Shown one piece after another: positions 55,563 to 64,000 of a stretch of DNA of 64,000 bases. A program made the position numbers and the translations under genes. The stretch covers positions 21,394,738 to 21,458,737 of the forward strand of contig CM064870.1 in the NCBI GenBank assembly GCA_032719365.1. The letters are read 5' to 3'. Source of the stretch: Prinsepia uniflora (Eukaryota; Streptophyta; Magnoliopsida; Rosales; Rosaceae). The notes below the pieces were generated by a model, which ran no database searches, was not told the DNA's origin, and saw nothing but the letters and a program-made list of their open reading frames with translations. The number at the start of each line of letters is the position of its first letter. The first letter of the stretch is position 1.

Positions 55563-58238
55563 TGTAACGACTCGCCCCGAATATCGAGATTTTATATTAA
55601 TTAATTATGGCTTAGAATGACTAATTAGGGATTAGTTGAGAGAAATCGGACATAATATTCAAAATGACTGTTTTGCCCCTAGTCTTGCGCAAAATGTTGA
55701 CTTTTGATTCGGGGAGGCAAACATACGAGGACCAATGACTGTGACGTAGATCGGGAAGTCACGAGTCCGTAGACAGGCGGCACGTCGAAATCGCACTTCG
55801 AACGGAGAAGTTATGGTCACGAGATCGAAATCAGGAACTTACGCCTCGGGATTTGATTTTAATATTAATTAATTATGAATGGCATATATTTCTGGTGGGG
55901 CCCTTGGATGAGTGACAAGTCCCATTGGCCACTCTTCTTAGAATGGAGATCTTGTCCCATTGGTTAATTATATATATATATATATATATATTATGCATCT
56001 TCTAATCCCAGCCGTCCATCCTTCTCTATCTTCTCATCCTCACCACTCAATTATCTCATCTGATCATCATCTTCTTCATAATCGTGCAAACATCACCCGT
56101 TCTCTATTATCTGTCCAAAACCGTGAACCTCATCACCCATAAACCTTCTAAACCTCAACTAATGCAAATAACTTGTGAAGGAAAGTTAGAGTGTGAGGGC
56201 TGGCGATGATGATAGTGTCAATGACGATGACCGTCGTGGACGGAGGTGGTGGCTGGGAACCAAATCCGTGAGCCCTGTTTTTACTCAAAACCGTGAGTTA
56301 CGTTTGGGCTTGTGTTGATCGATTGGATTACACCTATCAAGTTCTAGGGAGTGAGGTGAGTCCGTAGGAGTTGGATTCGAAGAAAATGGTGGTCAGGATC
56401 GTGAGGATATGACGGTCGAAGGTGGCCGGTTCAAACCAGGGATCGGGAAGGTAATTTCATGCCACTAAACTCCTGATTTTATCACGTAGATGAATAGTAA
56501 ATGATGGGACAAATCTAATATTAGAAATAGGATGAAAAATGGACTGAAAAATGGAGGAAAACCGGGGACGCCGGTTTGGGTTGGATGGGACTGGTATGAA
56601 TCGGTCTAAACCGAGTTGACTAGAGGTTGACGATGAACAGTGTCCCGGTGCGTCGGTTTCATGCGCAGGGACTATGAGTTGCACGTGGGGGCGTGTGGAG
56701 GGCCTTTTGGGGAAACTTTCAACATGTGAAATCATCTATTTGATGTAATGAGCATTTTGGGACTGGTTTCATGTCGATCGGACATTGTTTCAATATAGTT
56801 CGGGATGTTCGAAGGTTTAGGATCGACTATAAAAATAGTTAAAAATTTGGGAAAATTACAGGGGTTTAATGAGAGGTTAATGAGGTAGTTAGTAACCCTC
56901 TAGTATGATTTGGATAGGTTTGGAAGTCCCGGTGATAGTGGTGTTACTCGGGAAGGCTTATGGCACGCGTATCGAGGTAGCTGCGTAGGATGGCCTGTGA
57001 GTGAACAATGTTTTCTAAACTGTGATGCATGCTTAACTATTTTATATGTTTTATATATGTGATTTCTATAGTGATGATTGTGGCATTGGTGATTTACATG
57101 GTTGCATGTATTTCTAGGTAATCTCGTATTTGCACATATATATCGAGATTTATGGTTTCATTGTAGTTTTACGTGCATATGGTTTCATTGATGGTTTGAT
57201 GGCCTAGTTTTGGGTTTTGGAAATATGAACTCGGGCATGAGACCGATTTGAATTATGTGGTCGGGCTAGTGGCCCAGTTGGTTTATTAAATCGTGCTGAG
57301 ATCCTTTTAGTTATGTGATCGGGCCGGGGGCCCAGTGGTTTACAAAATCGGGCATGAGGCCCAGTTGGGTTTTATAAATGTGATTTTAGGTCTGGCACCC
57401 TATGTTTCATAAACGTGATTTCGGGTCGGGGACCCTAAATGGATTTGTGATGTTTTATGGGAATTTCGAGCAGGGATCATTGAGATGTTTTGAAATGACC
57501 TGCAGAATGGTTTTCCATATACCATCTTGATACGAGGATATGTAATGGTCTCCTTCAGGTGTCTGGGACACTGGGGAAGTCACGGTGCATTTGGGGTCAT
57601 TATACGGACCTACCGGACCATATAGTGACTTAGAAGCAAGATTGCTATGATTAGACGTCTGAGACATCAGACATCTGGGATGTCAGAGATATTGACCCGG
57701 AGAGACCCGGGTAGCACACGTTGCTTTTACCGTGAGATATGACGTCTGGGACATCAAGCGTCTGGGACGCTACGCATCTGGGATGCCAAGATGGTTATGT
57801 GGTAAATATGGATTATTGAATCTGAAGTAGTTTCTCGGTCGGATTTGTGTATGGATTTAGGCGGTGACCCACTTGGTTTGGATTTACGATTTTTGGGCTA
57901 AGGTCCTAATGGTTTATTTAAGTAAATGTTTGGGTTACTAGTTTTCGATCAATGCATAATTTTTAGTGAAGGGCATAAATATCATTATGAAATGTGTTTT
58001 TATGAACTTATTGATTTTCGTTCAATCACAGTTCTTAATGGTTTTAATGCCCTTCAGGTTGATCACGGATGCTAGCTGTAGTAGAGACCGAGACATCGCA
58101 CTCCTCCACCGATCCTGGCGCGCTCTGGGAGCCCCGTATGGGCTAAGGTATGAATTATCCCTGGTCTGAAACATCGTGTCAGACGGGAGAATGGCACATC
58201 CCGCGTTAATCCCGGGGGTATTGGGATGTGTCGTGTCA
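55563..58238 (+). repeat. 3' LTR of the 49037-58238 element
   Basis: Direct repeat of 49037-51715. TGTAACGACTCG...GTGTCGTGTCA. Carries CTGTGAGTGAAC (56995-57006), hairpin arrays (57231-57480 and 57653-57795) and GTTCAATCACAG (58020-58031). Confidence 0.92.
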
Positions 58239-58243
58239 TCGGA

Positions 58244-58461
58244 GGAGAACTATAATTGGTAAAGGAGGATAGAAACCCTAGCTCGACTTAGTTAGTTAAT
58301 CTTAATTAATTTACGTACATTCATTCAATGTGACAACCTCCCATATTTGCATTTTAATTACTCCACTAAAGTTAATTGAGTTAAATGAAATTGGATATCA
58401 TTGACCAAGCCTTCGTGTGATCGACCTTTTCTTGCATCTATACTATCTACACGTCTTGTGT
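58244..58461 (+). repeat. Athila-like LTR, middle part
   Basis: Continuation of 47537-49036 (aactataattggtaaagg..., gaaaccctagctcgactt, tcttcgtgtgatcgacc). It is cut again at cttgtg by the next gypsy element. The remaining ~85 bp of the LTR should lie beyond the window. Confidence 0.85.
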
Positions 58462-59254
58462 GACAGGACCCATCCCTGAAGGACATCGATAATCGTGCCC
58501 GGTCATGTTCCCTTCTGACAAGTCAACTGAAGTTCCGAAATTACCCAGCATTTGCCAAACAAGGGATAATCGCACCTGTGCCCACTCATGCCTCCACCTC
58601 CCAATCAGTCTCGATTGTCGCGCCACGACCTGGAGGGTCAATAAAACATAAAAAGTGTGAGTGGACGAAAATAAATCAATTTATAAAACATGTTACAGAA
58701 AAGACATTTCTACCCTCCACGTAAAATCAATGCATGCATTCGAAAATCATTTCATAATCCATTTCATTTCCAATATAAGAAAACCGTGTATGAAAACCAA
58801 AATAATTTCCTTTTCTCAAACCTCGGGCCTTAGCCCGAAACCATAAATACGGGACCTCAGCCCAAAATCATGAATCAAAATCCAAGTACGAGAACATAGC
58901 CCAAAAATCCATAAAGCCATATAAACCGGGTCATTGCCCAACACATCCGAAAACATCGGAAATCAACAGTAAATCACAAGTCAATCAATCTACTAAATCC
59001 CAATCACCGAGTCTTTAAACTCACATATATTAGGCCTTCCAGGGATATCAACGAGTTCTTAAACTCAAAACTCAATCAATAGGCATTGGGGGATATCACA
59101 ATAACCGAGTCTTTAAACTCAAAACATATCAATCAAGGGCCCTCCCCCGTCACTTCAATCAACCGGGTCTTTAAACCCAAAACCAGGTCGTCATTACCAA
59201 ATCCAATCACAACATAGCCCAAAATCTCCTTTTTCGAATTTCCAGGTCGTCACA
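58462..59254 (-). repeat. 3' LTR of the minus-strand element, deleted form
   Basis: tgacaggaccc...gtcgtcaca. Only 793 bp, whereas its partner is at least 1,169 bp: most of the module and U3 are gone. Carries GTGTGAGTGGAC (58655-58666) and the GAGTCTTTAAACTC hairpin units (59009-59178). Confidence 0.88.
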
Positions 59255-59270
59255 ACCTACCCCCCTTAAA
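59255..59270 (-). promoter_or_regulatory. Polypurine tract (minus strand)
   Basis: Minus strand TTTAAGGGGGGTAGGT directly before TGTGACGACC. It follows a decayed Pol-terminal phrase GAATTTAGAGGACGAAATTC (minus). Confidence 0.88.
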
Positions 59271-62200
59271 GAATTTCGTCCTCTAAATTCCAATCAGTAC
59301 ATGCCATGATATTCTCCCGAGGAAATATGTCTAAGATGAACTCGAAACATAATTAACCTCAATCGGATATAAGTCATACCCAAACTTATAGAAATCATAC
59401 AACCAGTCTCAATCATTGGTCAACATCGGGACAAAATTCCTCTGTAAACCCCTGCCTCGTGGGCAGTCATACGATATACTTACTCGGAATACGTAGCCTA
59501 GCTCACATTCGAGTCCACACAATCCAGGAAACATACGTATCATTCATATCTTCTCGATCACATGTCATCCACTCGTGACATGGTACAATGGTTAAATCCT
59601 CATGCATATGTCACCAGGCCAATAAGCTCATAAGGTCCAATAACTCGGGAACTTATTCCTTCATTAGGGTAATCACACCATACCCCTTCCCAGGGTCAAT
59701 AAATATCACACCTTAATTATTTAATCTGTTTTACTTCCCAACGTAGACATCCCTAACTATATCGTAAATCATATCCATTCCTTGACCTCGACTCCATCCA
59801 ACATCATACACCAAGTATGATCCTGCAGTTGGACTCCAATAGTCCAAATGATCAAAAATCATGTGCTACTCCACTCCTATAGAGTTCCATCAATAACAGG
59901 ATTCCACCTATCCTTAAGTGATCAAACATGACAATTCTCTCCCCAAATAATACCTGATCCGACAATACGGTCGTAATCTCAATGTATCCCGACCATCGCT
60001 TTATCTCACATTGAGCCTTTCTTTTTTATCAATCATTACCAATCCTGATGGTCGATACAGTGCTCGTACATTCCTTTCCAAAGGTATATGGTCTCTACAT
60101 ACTCGACCTATGGATTACTATAGTCGATCCCAATTCATGCAAGGAAAGTAAAACTTCTGAGGGTTCAGCTAGCATCGACACACACCTCACCAAATCCCAA
60201 ATCTCATAGAGACATCTCATTATACACACAGAAAGGGTCAACATTGAACATAAGTCACTGTTTCTCCACTTGTAACCATTCTATCGCAGTTCTCATTTCC
60301 AATAACTCTGACCTCCTTTCGGTTCAATCACCATAACTGGCAAAATATTGTAGAGAACTCCTCTACACTCCTCTGTGGTATCCATCAAATCTCAAAACAA
60401 CTCATGTTCCCCGTGATAGTCTTTAATTATTTTCCATTGACCAATACATCTGTTTCTCCTGGGATTCACACTGATCCCGACCGTTATTAGTATCTGTTCC
60501 ACAATCCTACTCTGGTCGACCAGACCTAACACTTATTCAACCATATATTTTTCTCCCTGAGGACATTCACTACATATGTCCAGTATATCACACGCCCATC
60601 TGTACATGTGAGTGCACCAACCAATCATCAATCATGGTACCATACACCATCCAAATGTGGTCAAAGTACCTGACTCATCAGCTCACAAATATAACCAGTC
60701 CATTTGGACATCTAAGGGTATCACCATCGACTAACTTTAGCCATATCAAATCCGGACATCATCTTTTTCTTTTTTACTCATAACCGATAGTCGTCACCAT
60801 GTTGGCCTCTCTCAATAGGCTCAATAATCACAACCTTCCAACAGAACCACAAATCATTTGCTCGTGATACGGGATACTTATCCCATACCGTTACCTTATT
60901 AAGTTGTCCATAATCAACATGTAAGCTCAGACCATAATCCATTTTTCCTCTTACCACATAAGTAATACTGGGTTCCTCATGGCAACAGTGAGCCGAATGA
61001 ACCCGTATCTACCAAGTCATGTACCTGCACCTTCAGTCCTTATGACTCCATAGGTGCCACATACCAGGGCGTCCGAGAAACAACTCGTATACTCGACATG
61101 ATCTCCATCATAAACTCTACCTTTTATCCTGGCAAAACCTCAGGAAATATATATTGAGAAATCTATACATCCTCAGCCCTCGCTGGGCATCTCATACGCG
61201 AAACACATATGCCACACATATGACCAGCAACTTTGATTACCTCTTATCAACAATCCATCGATTGTGAGGGTCAAAATCATTCTAAAGGGTAACACCCTCG
61301 AGTCTCTCTGAAATATAACCTCTGGAAATCTTGGACTCCACATATCACTCTCTAATCGACATACTCGATATAGGTATCATGAGTCATCAACCAATCTATC
61401 CCAAGGATTACATCCAAATCATCCAAGTCTAAAAATACCCCAATTCAGCCACTAGGCGAATAACACCAGTCATCTTGGGTAGCCTCACATTGATAGATCT
61501 ACCCCCCTTATGTATCACCAATTGCACCATAGATAATTACCAAGGTTACCACATTAATATCATCAAGTTTATCACATCTGTAACTTCAGTCGGTTCACCG
61601 TCGTCCATACCATAACCAATCACGGACACTCCATATCCGTCTAATCTACAATCTCAAGACATGGAAGAGTGGATAGTCCGGGACCTACCAAATACATATT
61701 CATGACCACAAGTAATATATATCTAGGTCAGCACTCCAGGGCTACTCAAGCTTCCTGTGAAGGAATTGCAAATCCCCGGGCATGTAGTCCCAATTGACCA
61801 CGGCCATACGGTCCACCATGGGCCCCACCAACTCTTCCCTCGCTTTTCATATACAATCAATGCAGGAGCCAATCCCTGCTCCATTGCACCCCAACAGTGC
61901 CATATCACCCCAACAGTGCCATATCACTTTATCAATCTATATAACCATTTCCTTATGATGTCACCAGACAACCCACAATCATAACTATTATTACATAAGT
62001 ACCCTTATCACTTTGCCTCCCTAGTGGACCCAACTAGCGTTCCACTGAAATGGACTATCTGCTAAGTCAAAATCTCTGTATCTCTCGGGTCTTCGCCCGA
62101 ACCTTTAGTCACTAAATGAAACTGACGCGACCCATAAGTCCAGTAAACAAAGTTAAACAAAAACAATCCATAAATTCATAACCCATCAGTATCTTACCTT

Positions 62201-62788
62201 ATACCAGTCCTTGGCATCCTAGATGCCAAACATTCCTCAATCAAGGGTCTGTCGTGTTAGCAACTATAGTTATTTTCAACTCTTCCCGCTCATCCCAAGC
62301 CCTGATACATTACTATGACTTATCTCAAGTCCTAACCAATATCATGACTCATTTTGAGTCCCGTATCCATATCTCGACTCCTCTTGAGTCCAATCTCATA
62401 CCAATAAGCTTCCATCATTGACATACCTAGTCACCAAGCAAATACCAATGGTGAACCACATCTTATAAGACCTATAAGGCCTAAAGGGATATCCCATCAC
62501 ATTCTAGACTCATTAGACACACATTTCACTTCAGGAATCCACTGAGAATAATCTCATCACGAGTGCAACTTGCCCAATTGTGAAACCTTTCTAGCCACTG
62601 GGCTCATTCGTCCCTAGGATCCACATAATTCTGTGTTTAACAGTTAGTAATTCACAGTGTACACTGATTAACATCTGACCCTCAATCCAGGGTAAATCTC
62701 ATCTGAGATCTATCACGAGGTCTCATGTACCCTCGTCTACCCCCGTCTCACTACCAGCTCGCGCACGAGGCTTACGTTTCGGTGGCAT
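59271..62788 (-). pseudogene. Decayed gag-pol with gag start, protease and RT traces
   Basis: Minus strand. A gag start at 62788 reads MPPKRKPRARAGSETGVDEG and then stops (21 codons), like the basic Gag N-terminus of chromoviruses. Near 61387-61420 one frame reads DDLDVILGIDWLMTHDTY, the end of the gypsy aspartic protease (VILGMDWL). Near 60880-61110 broken frames read VQVHDLVDTGFIRL and then a GTQYYL / VDYGQLNKV pattern, the RT entrance (ELLDKGFIRPS...APVLFVKKKDG...DYRQLNKVT). Frameshifts and stops separate all of these. It is therefore a dead coding region, not a designed non-coding one. Confidence 0.75.
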
Positions 62789-62815
62789 GATGTGACAAAA
62801 GAATCAGCAACTTAG

Positions 62816-62828
62816 TGCTCTGATACCA
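62816..62828 (-). promoter_or_regulatory. Primer-binding site (initiator Met tRNA), minus strand
   Basis: The plus strand has tgctctgatacca. On the minus strand TGGTATCAGAGCA follows the LTR end by three bases. Confidence 0.93.
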
Positions 62829-62831
62829 AGT

Positions 62832-64000
62832 TGACAGGACCCGTCTCCGAAGTACATAGATAACCGTGCCCAGTCCTGCTCCCGTCTGACAAGTCAACTG
62901 ATGTTCCAAAATTACCCTCAACACTTGCCAAACAAGGGATAATCGCACATGTGCCCACTGATGCCTCCACCTCCCAATCAACATCGATTGTCGCGCCACG
63001 ACTTGGAAGGTCAATAAAACATAAAAGGTGTGAGTGGACGAAAATAAATCAGTTTATAAAACATGTTACAAAAAAGACATTTCTACCCTCCGCGTAAAAC
63101 CAATGCATGCATTCGAAAATCATTTCATAATCCATTTCATTTCCAATATAAGAAAACCGTGTATGAAAACCAAAATAATTTCCTTTTCTCAAGCCTCGGG
63201 CCTTAGCCCGAAACCATAAATACAGGACCTCGGCCCAAAATCATGAATCAAAATCCAAGTACGAGAACATAGCCCAAAAATCCATAAAGCCATATAACCC
63301 TGGCCATTGCCCAACATATCCAAAAACATCGAAAATCAACACTAAATCACAAGTCAATCAATCTGCTGGATCTCAATCACCGAGTCTTTAAACTCAAATA
63401 TATCAGGCCTTCCCGGGATATCAACAAGTTTTTAAACTCAAAACACAATCAATAGGCCTCGGGGGATATCACACTAACCGAGTCTTTAAACTCAAAACAT
63501 ATCAATCAAGGGCCCTCCCCCGTCACATCAATCAACCGGGTCTTTAAACCCAAAACCAGATCCAACAATAGTACCGAGTCTTTAAAACCAAAACCATGTG
63601 TAATTCATAGAAAATTCAGAATCCATCGTAATCCAAATTCCAAAACCAAATTCGAAATCATATTTTATCAAAATGGGTCTTGTGCCCGAATTCACATGCA
63701 AACCCAATGTCACATCATCAAATCATTAACAAAACATGATATGTGTAAACCATATAAAACCATCAATCAAACCATCATCAAAGTATAACATAAACCGCAT
63801 TCTCGAAATACGTGCAATTACGTATTGCATTTCGAAATTCGTGTAAATACAGAAATCGTAAGTATCATAATCATAAGCATAGAAATCATAGATAGAAAGC
63901 ATAGAAAACAATTATGCATGCATTGAAATTTAGAAAGCAAAGTCCACTCACACAGTGTCCAAACGGCCCGTTTCCGAGCTGCACGTTTTTCCGTAATTTT
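62832..64000 (-). repeat. 5' LTR of the minus-strand element, partial
   Basis: tgacaggacccgtctcc... running past the window end. It holds the cleanest copy of the inverted-repeat module: GTGTGAGTGGAC at 63028-63039 and GTCCACTCACAC at 63942-63953, with ATGCATGCATT (about 63103) and ATGCATGCATT (about 63913) just inside. Confidence 0.9.
63028..63953 (-). other. Inverted-repeat-bounded LTR module, best-preserved copy
   Basis: The two 12-bp arms are perfect reverse complements, 926 bp end to end. Inside are symmetrical ATGCATGCATT motifs and the GAGTCTTTAAACTC / GGGTCTTTAAACCC hairpin units (63382, 63480, 63538). On the minus strand (element sense) the module begins GTGTGAGTGGAC, containing GTGAGT, and ends GTCCACTCACAC. 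Confidence 0.6.

Larger units (their letters stand above)
49037..58238 (+). mobile_element. Full-length chromovirus-like gypsy element inside an Athila-like LTR
   Basis: LTRs 49037-51715 and 55563-58238 (2,679 and 2,676 bp), a decayed primer site, an internal region of 3,847 bp, a purine tract, and a target duplication tcaga/tcgga (49032-49036, 58239-58243; 4 of 5 identical). The left terminus has TTTAACGACC where the right LTR has TGTAACGACT. The Athila-like LTR continues correctly on the far side (ggagaactataattgg; compare 35452). The LTRs differ by roughly 12% in their first 300 bp, so it is old. Confidence 0.93.
58462..64000 (-). mobile_element. Chromovirus-like gypsy element, minus strand, runs off the window
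   Basis: On the plus strand: 3' LTR 58462-59254 (shortened), purine tract, decayed pol and gag, a Met primer site (minus TGGTATCAGAGCA, 62816-62828) and the start of the 5' LTR (62832 onward). It inserted in an Athila-like LTR. Left flank is ttgtg; the right flank is not in the window. Three coding remnants can be read on the minus strand (see the separate entry). Confidence 0.92.

Overview
This is plant nuclear DNA, most likely from a eudicot, and almost all of it is nested transposable elements. The evidence is Copia and Ty3/gypsy LTR retrotransposons with initiator-Met-tRNA primer sites, a 5S-rRNA-derived Cassandra TRIM, hAT-type elements with 8-bp target duplications, and plant-type introns. 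I cannot name the species. Only one gene looks intact: a three-exon RBM18-type RNA-binding protein (coding exons 43188-43895, minus strand). A second host gene survives only as exon remnants of the 26S proteasome subunit RPN3 (397-854, plus strand).

Layout. 1-248: end of an antisense gypsy LTR. 397-854: RPN3 remnant. 991-7700: complete but dead Copia element on the minus strand, with ctttt target duplications. 7706-9113: AT-rich DNA, a candidate LTR ending near 8729, and a 74-bp tandem repeat. 9236-16640: one ~25-bp minisatellite split by a hAT element (9706-10245) and two oppositely oriented solo LTRs (11061-13854 and 14002-16497), each with target duplications. 17148-28169: an antisense solo LTR that was itself hit by a full-length chromovirus-like element (17821-27123, TSD ggtct). 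28175-29110: degenerate tandem repeats. 30013-31038: a second hAT-like element. 31368-40782: a gypsy element whose 5' LTR carries a Cassandra TRIM (31746-32478) and a foreign solo LTR (34201-35727). 40783-42771: the 3' part of a Tork-like Copia element. 43188-45200: the RBM18 gene. 45418-45769: a LINE-like scrap and an LTR scrap. 45770-58461: the 3' part of an Athila-like element whose LTR is split by a full gypsy element (49037-58238). 58462-64000: a further minus-strand gypsy element running off the window.

The gypsy elements share one body plan: long LTRs running TGTAACGACC...(G)TCA, a Met primer site and a shrunken internal region. Faint gag, protease and RT remnants show that these internal regions are decayed coding DNA and not purpose-built non-coding filler. 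The most unusual feature is inside their LTRs. A central module of about 0.9-1.4 kb is bounded by an inverted repeat (CTGTGAGTGGAC ... GTCCACTCACAG) whose ends look like splice donor and acceptor sites. It is flanked inside by ATGCATGCAT motifs and filled with arrays of short hairpins. In three separate arrays the stem bases change in pairs so that pairing is kept. This is the best candidate here for an undescribed functional structure, though tandem-repeat drift remains a rival explanation.

The target duplications give a relative order of insertions: minisatellite host, then the hAT and solo LTRs; antisense LTR, then the full-length gypsy; gypsy LTR, then Cassandra and the Athila-like solo LTR; Athila-like LTR, then two gypsy elements. 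All percentages and counts were made by eye on the given sequence.
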